A stretch of DNA of 64,000 nt, from NCBI RefSeq assembly GCF_000002995.4, contig NW_025062479.1:10893721-10957720 (forward strand). The letters run 5' to 3'. Positions 1 through 12,501 of the stretch are shown here, one piece after another. Within the stretch, counting starts at the first letter, position 1, and every line of letters starts with the position of its first letter. A program made the position numbers and the translations under genes. Source of the DNA: Brugia malayi (lineage: Eukaryota > Nematoda > Chromadorea > Rhabditida > Onchocercidae). The notes under the pieces are model-generated. The model had not been told where the DNA came from. It ran no database searches and was given only the letters and a program-made list of their open reading frames with translations.

Positions 1-805
1 CGATCTGTTACAATAATGTCAAATGATAAGAAAATGATAATGTTAAAAAATGATAATAATGAATATGTATTTTATCTTTTGGAAATGATTTCTGCGAAAA
101 TCTTTGACCCTTCTTTCATTATTTTGTTATCAAAAGTGCCATAATCAATTAAAATGTTTTTTTTTTTTTTGTCGTTCTTTCATACTTTTATTTAAAGTAA
201 AAAAGGAATAAAAAAAAAGACAAGAAATTATCACACATAAAGAGAAAAGAAAAAAGGGAAAAATGAAGAAGTGAATTCCAGTTTGGTTGAATTTTATTGT
301 AATTAAAATTTAATCAAACCTAATATATCTGTATTTTTTATTTTTTTTTTAACAAAGAAAATAAAAAACAAGGAGAAGGATTTATATGGGCAAATTTTGC
401 CCTTCTTTCTTCATTGCAAAGGCAAACTTTCTGACTATTACATCTATTGCATCATCCTGAATTGTTTCACTTTTTTCGTTTTTTTAATTTCTATTTTCCG
501 TTGAAGTATTAGAAACTTTGTAAAATTGCTATAAAACGATCAAAAGTAGTGATTTTAAAAAGTTTTTTAAACCAGAAATTTCCTGAGGATTAGTTAATTA
601 ATTCATGAATTTTTAATTTCATTTTTTGAATGCATCGTTCTTGCTTCCTTTACTATTATTCGCGCAAAAATGAATAAGAATGTTTAACATCTTTCGCTTT
701 TTTTTTCATCCTTTTCATCCTTACTTTTTTTTATTTCCACTTCCAATTTTCTTAATGTTATTGTTTTTATTTATTATAATTGTAATAATAATTATTGTTG
801 ATAAC

Positions 806-947
<142 letters not shown>

Positions 948-1949
948 CTACTGCCACTATCATTGTAATCATTACTATGATTTTTAATTATTACTACTGT
1001 CATTCTTCTTCTTCTTATTATTATTACTGGTGTTATAATTGTTGCTCTCTTTTATATAATGAAATGCTAAACATACATACTGTGCCTAATTTAATCGATT
1101 GATGGGAAATTACATTTTCAAATTTCATCCCTTTGATTGCTATTTTTGCAATTATTATTGCGCTTTTTTGTCAAATGAGAAACGTTAAATGTTAATTTTA
1201 ATAAAAATTTTTATTAAAAGGAGCATTTTTACATTCACATATGTATTTATATAATTTATTCTTTCAGTAATGATATTTCATGAAATTTTTGCTTTTTTCT
1301 TCTTTTTTAGATCAAAAAATTGTGAAAAATTTTCACCATTACTTTATTTCTTGTTTGTTTAAATAATTTATATGGAAAAATAAGTTATAAATTGACATTT
1401 CTACTTCATTTAATTGGTAAAATGAAAAAGGGAAAAGAGAAAATCAAATGAAAATTGTACAACATTTTTAATTGCTATCTCCAACCAGTTAGAATAATTA
1501 ATTTATTACACAAAAAACGATCAGTTTATTTAACTAACATGCCGTTAATTGGTAACCTTCAGGATTCGTCATTTTGAAAAAAAAATTGTTTCGTTTAATA
1601 GTAAAAAAAGAAAATGGGTGGATGTTGTAGCGTAAGTAATCGACCACTTGAAAGTTTGAAGAGAATGGCATACCTGGGTTATTTTCGATGTAAGCATATT
1701 TGTTTACTCTCACTTGGATATAGTATTTAATGATAAGATAACAATCCATTTATTTTCGTGAATTAAGTCATTGAATGACAATAATTATAATAACCGATGT
1801 GATAGTGTTTTAGCTGAATTATCATATGAATTGCAATTGTAATTATATATATAATTGAGTAAATTATAGCTCATTTATAGCAATTTATAAAATTTATGAC
1901 ACTTTATAAATAAATAATTTATAATTTATCTAAACAATTTATATCCTAT

Positions 1950-2005
1950 TATTATTATTGTTATTGTTATTATTATTATTATTACCATTATCATCATTAT
2001 TATTG
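1950..2005. repeat. Imperfect ATT/GTT microsatellite
   Basis: A short run of ATT units is interrupted by GTT and CATT variants. No gene overlaps it. Confidence 0.8.
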
Positions 2006-3588
2006 CTACAAATTGTTTGTTAATTATTGTCATCAAATAATAACCAATATATCAGAAAGGATTTAACTCAAATTAATTCTACCTTGCAATAATAATTTGT
2101 TATTCGCATATTGTTACGGAGGAGTGACATATTAAAATAATTTTAATAATTTATTGTAATATGTGAAACATTTCATCTTACTCTTTTTTTTTTTTCAATT
2201 ACCCAAACTTTCTAATTATTTCTAAGATTAAAATTTTAATATTAAATTTTTAATTTTTTTTAAAAAAAGTTGCTAATCATAAACGACAGCAAACATACAT
2301 GAAAATAAATAACATACAATAAGTGTATAATAACAAAGTAATACGTGTGGATCTTCTTAATTGATAAACAAACAACGTTTATTTTATCATTTAGAATTTA
2401 ATAGAAAGTAAGCGATGAGGTAAAAGATTAATCGTTGTAATTAATAATTAAACATAATTGTTCTTAATGCTTTGGTAATTTATCATTTCTAATTCTGATA
2501 CGTCAAAAAAAATAAAAACATAAGTGTAACATTTGTCTAAGACGTAAACAGCAATAGCAGTATATGATTTTAGTGTTTTCTATTCTTTCTTATTTCAAAT
2601 AATTTAACCATAGGTTTTGGAATTAAAAATGTTATAATAATCTCGTTTTTGTGTTTATTATATTCAAATATGATTTTTTGGTAGAATTTTTGTTGTTGTT
2701 GTTTTAAATTTTCTCATATTTTAGTATAAGAACTACTCCTGGAAAAAGCATAAATAATTTTTATGAAAAGAAAATTTTTATTGATAAAAAAATTTGCAAG
2801 GAATGTTTGCTAAAAATTTAATTGATTTCAATGGAATATGATATGCATATATTAATCAATCAATATTTCGGAGAGAAATAAAAAATTTTAATTTTTGTAA
2901 AGAAATATTTATGCGCTCTTTTCCAAAACGATCATTTCAAAAAACATTTCCATTGTATCACTCATCGTTTGCATTGATATAAATGCATATATATATATTT
3001 ATTTATCATTCATCAATATTTGTAAAGAAAGCAAATTGTACTATGTAAAGATACTTTTTGCTATGTAAAGGAAAGATTCACCTTAACATTATATTGTCAC
3101 ATTCTCACAAAAAAAAGTAAAGAAAAAAGGAAGAAAAAAATACATTTAAGCAAAAAAAAAAGTGAAATAATTTTTTTTTCTTTTTTCCTTTCTCCCTTTC
3201 TTTCATTCTTTCTTTCTTGGTCAAATTTTTAAATAATTTAATTGCACTTTGATTGCATGCTTAATTTTGCATTATAGTAGGGTGCCTATCAAATAGATAT
3301 TTTTGCACTCTACATTATATTATGCAAAATAAAATGCAAAAACAAAATTGCTAAATGAGAAAATCTTTTTTTTTTTTTTTTTAATAAATGCATTATAGTA
3401 GAAATGTTTCGACTGTTAAAATTTTTAGAAAAGAAAACTGTTTGAGAAAATAAACGAACTTTATGTTCGTATTTCATATCAAATTCCACATCCTGAAGAA
3501 TTAAATCAATTGAAAATAATGTTGGATAATATATATATATATTATTAAGGGAACATCAAATACACGTATTAAACCAAAAATTATTATC

Positions 3589-3655
3589 ATTATTTATTAT
3601 TATTATTGTTATTATTATTATTATTATTATTTTATCGTTACTATTATTATCACTA
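3589..3655. repeat. Imperfect (ATT)n microsatellite
   Basis: ATT units with occasional GTT and ATC variants in non-coding DNA. Confidence 0.8.
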
Positions 3656-3825
3656 TTCCTGGTGTAATAAATCAAAGGCTATGAATTGATATGTTCTTTT
3701 TCTATTTTGCCAGAATTTTCCAGTTTATGATATTGCGCAATAATTGCTATTTTGCTATTTGATGACTTTCGATTGAAATGTATCTATGTAAACAACAATT
3801 GAAGAAAGATGTAAATACCTTGTCA

Positions 3826-3945
3826 CGCACACTCACACCCACACCTACACACGCACGCCCACACACATCCACCTGTACACACGCACGCCCACACACACCC
3901 ACATATACAGACAGACACGCACACAAATAAACACACATATAAATA
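3826..3945. repeat. CA-rich minisatellite
   Basis: This is a block of CACA, CACG and CCCACA steps with an imperfect tandem duplication. One unit is at 3843-3870 (28 bp) and the next at 3871-3900 (30 bp), sharing the core ACACACGCACGCCCACACAC. The alternating purine-pyrimidine composition is far less AT-rich than its surroundings. The ORF on the minus strand across it (VCVYLCACLSVYVGVCGR) is a by-product of the repeat. Confidence 0.85.
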
Positions 3946-5735
3946 CCAACATCTATCTTTTCCTTGCTTTTGGAACATTGTAAACTAATAATCATCAGTT
4001 TAGGAAAGCCATACACTTTGATATCTGATTGCGACAATAAATAATGCTGATAAGAGCACGTTGTCATTCGTTTTAAGTAATTGCTTAACCCAACTGTTTT
4101 TGCGTATCTCAGAGACATTAAGAAGAAAAAACAATTAAATTCTCATTAAAATTAAGTTTTTTTCGTCCTTGTTTAGGTTATTAAATAATTTATTAAATTT
4201 GACAACTTACAATGATAATAAAATTCAGTTATTGTTCACTTAATGAGTGAAAAGGGATGGAAACCTATACAATTATTTACTCATACAACAATTTACATCA
4301 TGAAAAATTTTGCAATTTTTATTTCAATTATTTGTTTTTGTTTTTTTATGATAAAATAATATACCAGATATGATTTTGCAAAAATTTTTTCTTCCACAAT
4401 AAGCTCATTTTATTCATTATCAAATTAATATAATTAATTTAGTAAGAAAACCCCGAAATGGCTAGTGAAAAAGTTTTAAATCATTAAATTTTATCATCTT
4501 TATCATCTTGGTTGGCATCTTTGATTTAATTAAGATTTTGGAAAGCACAAATACACAAAATATGATAACCATTTTCGAATCAAACTTCAAAAATTATCAC
4601 CGATACCTATGATGTATTATCATTCATTCATTGATTGTAAGGTATGTATTCTAATATAGAAATGCTTAAAAAATTGAAATCATCGGCTAAAAATCATGCG
4701 GCTGCGATCAAATCTATATGTTCTAATATCTTATGATTCAGGTTCCAGAATCAAAAATCGTTGCAAATGTCAGTTGCGAAAATTCCGACACCATGCGAAT
4801 TAAAAGTTGGCTCAAAAAGAATTTTTTTTTCTGCTTTAAATATTTTGAATTCAACTGCTAGTCAATTAACTACAAATTAGATGACTGTTTATCAACTGTT
4901 CAGTTAATTATCTCATTTAATTTATTTGCATTCTAATGTAGATTTGGTGCAATTGATGTTTTATAATTATACTTTTTATTATCATTTTATTTACCAATGA
5001 TAAAGAATAGCAATTTAAAATACTATTTTTTGTATGTGGAAAAATATCAAAAATTTCAGTAGCAGAAATTAATTATAAGATATCCTAAAATGAAAGAAAG
5101 ATACGACTTTTAAAAATTCATACTATAGTTTAAAGATGAGATTTGCAGCAACGCTATTTTATTGTATTATCATTAACACATTTACTCTATTGACGTATTT
5201 CATTTACTTTAATTCCTTCCTTTTTTTAAAAAAAAATAGAATGGTTTAAACATAATATAAGATTTTCATCTAAATATTTTTTGATCCAAACAAACGCAAA
5301 ATTAATCACTCTGGAACTTTCTCATACTAATTTTAAATTATCTATTTATAATCTGCTGTTTCATTTTCTGTTCATTTTATAAAATTTTAACTGTAAAAAA
5401 ATTTAACGTTTAATGGTAAAATCTTTGAAAAAAGATTAATTATAGATTTATGATAGTTAGCTGAAGTATTTGCAACTATGAAAAGAAATTTAACAATTTC
5501 ATCGTTTTATTTCTTCTAGATAAGAAAAATTATTTGATATTAGTGATAAGAATAGATTGTTTGATGATAATGCTAAAAATGTTACCAGTATGAAAAATAA
5601 AAAATTTTTTTGAATTGAAGGAAAAGAAGAAGGAAAAGAAATTTTGTTACATTATATATTATTTCCAATCCTATTTCATATTTTATTTTTTTTTAGAAAA
5701 AGTTAAAGTTTTAATTTTAAACTTTCACTTTCAAG

Positions 5736-8700
5736 AAACTTTTTGGTCAGTCCAATGCAAAAAACAAGGAAATACCATATGATGTTATTGTATGTACACG
5801 AGAACTTTGTGCGCGTTATCTCGGTGGTGCATGGAATACAATTAGCCCAGAACAGTTACGTATGCAACCAGTTATGTTAGTATTTCCAATTTATTTTTAT
5901 TTTTTAAAATTTGAATTTAACAACAGATATATTTAAAAAATGACATTGCAGTTTTTGGATAAAAAGTATTACAGAATTTTTGCAATAATGTATCTCTTGT
6001 TATTGTACTTGTATGTATGAAAATATTATTTGAATACCTGAAAAGTAAACATCAATTAATTGAGTAGTAAAAAAAGTTTTTCTTAGCCAAATTATAAAAG
6101 TACAAAAATTTTTCGAATTAATAAATCAAAATTAAGTTAGGAAAATGAAAAATATCAAAATTCTTAAGTGGTAGGAATTGTTTTTACTTGAAATTATTTA
6201 ATATAAATAAATCTATATGTTACTTGCTACTTTTTTTTTTCATTTTTATATTTCAGTGGTGGGATAAGCAATTTATTATTCTTGGTGGAACTACCAGAAA
6301 ATGTAGTACCAGAAGGAGGAGAACCGGTTTGTTCACTTTTGCGCATACATTGTTCCGATGATCTTGATCGTCTTCTCAGTGAAGCAGTTGTTTTTACAAT
6401 GCTTTCTGAAAGGTTTTCCTTTTTTAAATTATTGATTAGAAAATGCTTCTTTGAAATATAAGTTTGTTCTTTAATAACCTGAAACTTTCGCCTTTGTTTT
6501 CATCTTTTTTTACTAATAAATTTTTTTAAATTCCAAAAAAGAAAACGATAAAAAATAAAAATGCGAAAAATCGTAATGAAGAAATGCTTGAAATTTATTA
6601 TATGTTGTAATGTTTGCACATGTATTTCAAATTTGATGATTTCGAAAATTTTAACAAAATTATTGCATAAATTTCGAAACTCGGAATAGTTCAGATTGCT
6701 TGGACCACGACTTTTTGCTGCTTTTCCATCAGGTCGTTTCGAACAATATATTCCATCACGACCATTATTTTGCGATGAATTTCAATATCCAGGGCAAAGA
6801 TTTCGATTTTTTTTTAAACTTTGAATTTAAAACACTATTTTTTTCTCATTATTATGGTATGATATTCATGAAATTTTAGCATCACCAAACATTTGGGAAA
6901 AGTATTTGCTCGTATTCATATACTTAATGTACCTATTGCAAAAAAACCAATGGTTATTGAGGTAGCTAATGGATGGCTAGAAAAGTTAGGCAACAAAATG
7001 CGCCATAAAATGAGGCTTAAAATGGTGCAAGCGGATCTTTCAAAAGTAATACCTTTCAATTGTTGAATAACATATTACTCAATTATAATTAGTGTTAATC
7101 AGGTGAATCATTTAGTGTGCATATTCGTGTCATCATTCAAGATTATGCTATGCTAAATGTAGTTGATCATCAAATCGTATTTTCATGTTACAACAAATTA
7201 CAACGGTTTTCTTTTTTTTATTCCATTAATTTCATCCAAAATTTAATACGCTTGTTTAGAAGTAATTTAAATTTCAAAAATGCAACAATAAAAGAACTAA
7301 AATAACAAATTTTTTATGGATTTAGAAGTCATAGAAGCCAATAAATCTTATCATCTTTTTTGCATAGAATGATAGGTCCATCATAAGAAAAACAATTATC
7401 AAGGTATTCTGTTATTATTAATTAGCCCTTATCAGTAAAATAAATAACCATGTAAAATATTCATTATCTATGAGTGTTTATTTATTTAAATATCAATTTT
7501 TGGGAGAAGTATCAATTTTGCCTAAGGTATTAATTAATTTATCTGTAAATAAAAAAAAAAAAAAAACCATTTTTCGTGTCCCGAGCTTGTGACATACGCA
7601 GTTTTGAAAAACGAATTAGAAATCATACAACTGTGTCTGGAAAAAAGTGGAAGTCCAATTGTATTCTGTCACAACGACCTTCAGGTTATTCTTTTTGCAA
7701 ATATTTCACAAAATATATATTAAAAAAGAGAAAAATTGTCAACTGACTTCTAATATGTTATATATCATGATGTGATTGCGCTTATTGCTGTATTTTAATA
7801 CATCGTTCTCTGCATTTTTTTCTAATAGATTTTAAAGTTCGAAATTATGTATTGCTGTAATGGAATTACAAAGTAAAACGTTACAATACTAATTTTGTTT
7901 ACTAAGATTTATGCATAATGTTCGATAATTATTATAATGCTAAAAAGAGTACAATTACACAGATAACAAGCGATGAATGTAACACTGATTATTCACGTGG
8001 TAATTTCAGGAAGGTAATATATTGCTACATAATCAATATACCATTAATGAGAACGGTGATTTTGATATTAGCGAAAATGAAGATCCGATTTCACCAATCG
8101 ATTTTGAATATGCCAGCTATAATTACCGGTAATTTTCTTGATTTCCATCTCCTTTGTTAAATATTTGAGGAAATATATTTCTAAACATTTTAATATTCTA
8201 ACTTCAAACATATTCTGAAAATTAATAAAAATCCAATTTTTAGGGGATTTGAATTTGGTAACTACATTTGTGAGTATATGTTGGATTATGGTAATGATAA
8301 ATCACCGTTTTATTGGGTTAGACGGGAACGAACACCATCCGATGAACAGCTCTATTATCTGTTCAACTCATATCTGGATGAAATTGATAAGGTAAGCGTT
8401 TGAAATAGTTAATGTTTACATTGATATAACATTTTGTTAGCATTGAGAATTCAAAAATCAAATTAAAAAAAAAAAACGCTACATGCAACTTTTTTCTCGC
8501 TAAATCTTAAAATTAAAAATTTCAAAAACTTTTTTAATTTTTATTGGAACAATGATGATTCATTTCCATTTATGACGCTGTTTTCTTTTTTTTTACTAAT
8601 GCTACTATTTTTAAAAGAAAAATTGAAGATTGTTTTGTTTCTAAACAAATAATGCCAAAATTTTAAGAGAAGAAAGATTTTTTTTTTGAAGAAATTCTTT

Positions 8701-8994
8701 TGTTTTTTTCTTTTTAAAAAGAGTCATATTGATATTAAGTTGTTATAGCAAAAGCAAAATGGTGATCATTTCTATCCAGTTAAAAATTTATCTTTGAGCC
8801 GTGAAGCAGAAATTCAAAAATTATTCATTGAAGCACGTCGTTTTCCTGCCGTATCTCATCTATTTTGGTCCATTTGGTCATTTTGTTTGGCTGATGAATC
8901 ATTGCCCATTTCATTTGATTATATAAGTTATGGTTTGGACCGAATTGCGCTATATTACGAATGCAAACCTCGACTTCTTGAATATCTCAATTGA
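5736..8994 (+). CDS. Choline/ethanolamine kinase (N-terminus incomplete)
   Basis: This gene encodes a cytosolic kinase that phosphorylates choline (or ethanolamine) with ATP, the first step of the CDP-choline (Kennedy) route to phosphatidylcholine. Eight exons join in phase: 5736-5875, 6257-6412, 6695-6793, 6880-7045, 7586-7684, 8010-8128, 8244-8391 and 8749-8994 (stop TGA), about 390 residues. Family marks are ARYLGGAW near the start, GGISNLLFLVELP, PSGRFEQYIPSRPL, the catalytic loop HNDLQEGNILL (H-x-D-x4-N) split between exons 5 and 6, and the choline-kinase signature IDFEYASYNYRGFEFGNY. The C-terminus (FWSIWSFCLADESLPISFDY) also fits. The intron after 6793 starts with GC (see findings). 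The acceptor at 7585 (CCCGAG) is weak but is the one that keeps phase. The first exon with the start Met was not securely found. AATAAA occurs at 9184. The family call is secure, but choline versus ethanolamine preference cannot be read from sequence. Confidence 0.93.
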
Positions 8995-9529
8995 TAAAAT
9001 TCACTTCATTTAATATATTTCATTTCATTTCTTATATATATATATATATATAAAATGAACAAATGGAAGTTTGTATAATTGCTTCTTTGATGTGTTCATA
9101 TGATGACATATACATTTCTTTCAATCATTTTTTTAATTCCGAAAAATATCTGGGTCTATTTAATGGCAATTTTAAAGTTAAAAAATAAATTGTTGGCAAA
9201 AAAGAGTAATTTGTAACAATTTAAATCATAAATAAACGGGAAAATATAAAAACAATGTTCAATCATGTTATTTTAAGTTCGAAACGTTTCAGATTTCTGC
9301 TGTTCGTATTTAATGCTAAAATTAATAGAAAAAACAGGATTTTGCATAGTTGAAACAAGCAAATAACTCACATTATGCCTTTTAAACAAATTTCTTGTTC
9401 GAACTGAAATTAAATATGAATTTAAAAAGTACGGAAAACTATATTATTCCTGTAATTAGATTGAAGTTGAAGTGATTTTTCAAAAAAATTTTCGACTGTT
9501 TCATTTACGCCCTATAATTTCCACCTTTC

Positions 9530-11330
9530 AGGTTGTTAGTTTTTCATTCCGATAATGTTGGTCGGTAACATTCCGGTAAAGTTGACCGATAAATAAAGGC
9601 TCTTATCTGATAGATTCTCTGACTTATTTATTTGATGAAATGCATAAAAAGATATTGGAATTGCTCATGTGATATGGAAAATTTCGTTTACTTACTAAAA
9701 TTTAGTTACTACTCCGATAAAGGGTGAGTGATTGCTTATCCGCAGATTTGCTGTTGTTCGCCAGTATTTCTTTCGTCAATTCTTGTCAAACTTATGATAG
9801 TCCCAAGAGTTCCTGAAATGCGTTCGTTTAGCACCCGTTCGGTTACTTGCTTTTGTAAATCCGATTTAGTGTTATTATTGCCGCAGCAGGTCTTAGCTAT
9901 CTCCCTATTAGTATTCTTACGGCGATATTCACTGCTACTTATCCGGGTATGGTGGGATGTTGTTCCTCTGCAGGGGACATTGATGGTTTGGAAGACTAGG
10001 ACTGAGGGGATGGGGATTCTGGCTGTAGGTATTGTAGGTGCTAATACTTTCTATCAATATAATTGTTCAGCGAGGAAGTGTTTTATCTTTTTGTTGATGC
10101 AGTATCCTTCCGCAACTGGTCACTTTTCAGGTAGTCACGTTGGAAAGGTTACTAGTGGAGCCGACAGGATGGCGGGAAGATGCACCAGCGCTATTTGCAA
10201 TTAGTCGCGATTTGACCGACCTGGCGATATGGTGCTTAATGGAGTTCAGCTGTAACACCACTTGATGGATTTCAGTTGTATTCATCATGTTGGGCAGTGC
10301 TGTTGGATGTCAAACTGTTTCCGTGACTGCTCACGGAGCTGGTAGGCAGGTACCATTCACGGTATAGGCTGGCTCCGTATTTAGGATCCAGTTTGGATAT
10401 TACTACTCAGGCTTAGCGGGATGACAGAGTGGGAATTTTCTCGAATGCGGGAGTTGATGATTCCGGAAATGGAGCGTGGATTATGGTGATGATGTCTTGT
10501 AATTTTCATATTTTGTCTGTAGGTGGTCGAATTTTTTCTGCATTAATGTTGATAATAGGGACTTACGTTGTGCAACTCAGTATATCTCAAAAACTAAACC
10601 GTAGATTGTGAAGTTGTTTGATCTGGCTAAGCAGAGCATCGGCCAAATTGATACAGACACCTTGTGGCGGAATGGTTTCGTCAGAGGCCATTATGTAGAT
10701 AGTTCGGCGAATATGATCTTTTCTTTTTTTTTTTGTTTGTTGCCTTGCTTCCGTTTGAAGTTTTATGTTTTTTTTTTTTTTTTTCCTTTGTTACTTTCAC
10801 TGTTATGTTTATAACATGTTGTGTATTTGTTAAGTGTAGGGTATAAATTTTTTTCTTGAATTTCCATCAGCGTTGTTCAAATATTGTGCCGGTCAACAAA
10901 GCCTCATAAATCATAAGGTATTTTTCTGAGATAGAAATAGCAGTCTGTTATTATAATGGGTCGGAATTCATGTGAAGGCTTTCATCATAATTTCGAGAAG
11001 AAAACGGAACTTGATTCATTCCCACAACTTTTGGCGAAAGCTTTCCAAAGGAAACTATGAAGCACGATGCAACACTAGTCTGGAGCAATGGTAGATACTT
11101 CAGCGCAGTATTTGCAAGACCTCCAGTAGTGTTTCTCAGAGAAGTTAACTTCGAAGACAAATCATCCAGAAAGAGACAGTCTATAACTTCACAAAACCCG
11201 ACTCGAACTCCTTTTCTTGTGGAAAGAATTCCACATAGTGCATCCCCTCAGAATTCTATTTTAAAGTTGAGAACAAGAAATTGGAAACATCATGAATATT
11301 CAGTTATGATCTTTTATTACGTCAAGGATT
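9530..11330. other. Less AT-rich island of unknown origin, possibly a decayed mobile element
   Basis: Base composition changes abruptly: several hundred bases around 9.7-10.7 kb look close to 50% GC, unlike the flanks. Both strands hold several short open frames with no recognisable domain: 9728-10204 (+), 10608-10814 (+), 10951-11160 (-), 11057-11332 (+), and a minus-strand frame whose ATG is near 10290. None has start, splice or domain evidence. The octamer GTTGACCG near 9573 recurs inverted (CGGTCAAC) near 10890, close to the island edges, and AATAAA lies at about 9592. This is compatible with a degraded transposon or LTR element, but no transposase, reverse transcriptase or gag motif is visible. 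Treat as unclassified. Confidence 0.35.
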
Positions 11331-12341
11331 AAAAATTTTTAAATGCATAGGTTCAAGAGCATCTCTGAAATATGACTTCTAAAACAGCGATAACGTAGAG
11401 TACCACATAAATACTTAACAGATCTACAAGTATGCGTTCTTAAATAGTCCACAGATCTGTAACTACAATCGATGTGTTACCCACAATGTTTAACCTAATA
11501 CTACATAAAAACCTAGAATAATAAAGGAAAACGACAGAAGTGACGTTGGTCTTGATGAATCTGACATGAATATACACAGCCCGATTGCGGTTGTCATGAA
11601 ATTCCACTTAACCAAATTCTACACCATACAAAAGCATAAATCTACTAAATGAAAGCAACCACATCATGTTTATTGTCCTGCATCTGTCACACACCAAGAT
11701 ACATTTACCATATTATTACCAATACAAGAACAATAAAACAGCCAGAAATTATGAAGATTCTATAATATTTGAAAATGCGCTAACAATAATCATAAACGTA
11801 ACAGCAAGAAGTTAGTTGTGAAGCCTGTTATAAAACATGGATGGGAAAGAAAATTTGCTAAGTCCAAAAATTTCATTTAAAACATCCTCCTGCTTAGGTA
11901 AACTTCCAGTTCCAGATCATTTCCAACAGTCACTTTTGCCTATTCCGAATTAAAACTGCAAGATGTTTAAAAAATCATTTATTTTTTATTTCAAATGAAG
12001 AATTGAGCATTTGTAACTTTTCATTTATAATATTTGCAACTAATTATTATAGAATTTCTTAAAAACCGAATTGCATTATTCGGACCTATGCATTTTATAT
12101 ATCTGCTTTTGCTTTTTCCTTATCAGCATTAATTTCAGTTAAAGGTACCTGTAACAAGTAATTTAAAATTTATTAAATCAAGATACCTGAGTTCCGCAGT
12201 TCACGGAAACTGATTTTCTGCTATGAACGAAACTTAACTATATTGTAAAATGTCCAACTCAGGATTTTATGAAATAAAAGATTGGAAATATTTTATATTC
12301 ATGCTTATGTTTGACATTCTTCTAAACTAAATCTTGGCACT

Positions 12342-12372
12342 GAAAAAAGCTCATTTCACCAGAGCTTTTTTC
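12342..12372. repeat. Short perfect inverted repeat (hairpin)
   Basis: The arm GAAAAAAGCTC (12342-12352) is repeated as its exact reverse complement GAGCTTTTTTC (12362-12372) around a 9-nt loop. It lies about 130 bp beyond the stop codon of the minus-strand TMEM115-like gene, so it could be in its 3' UTR or flank. No function can be assigned. Confidence 0.7.
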
Positions 12373-12501
12373 TCTGACCAGAATTAACGGCATTAACTGT
12401 TTATTTCATATAGTGCATCACTTCACAAGTGCGCATTGAGAACATGACTGTGCATTTGCTACTGCAAGAAAATCCCGACCATCATTTTCTTTAATCCACG
12501 T

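Larger units (their letters stand above)
8995..12501. other. Convergent intergenic region between choline kinase and TMEM115-like genes
   Basis: The region runs from the 3' end of the choline kinase to the 3' end of the TMEM115-like gene. It holds an AT-rich 3' flank to about 9.53 kb, then the less AT-rich island (about 9.53-11.3 kb, listed separately), then unremarkable AT-rich DNA. A small hairpin lies at 12342-12372. Confidence 0.6.
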
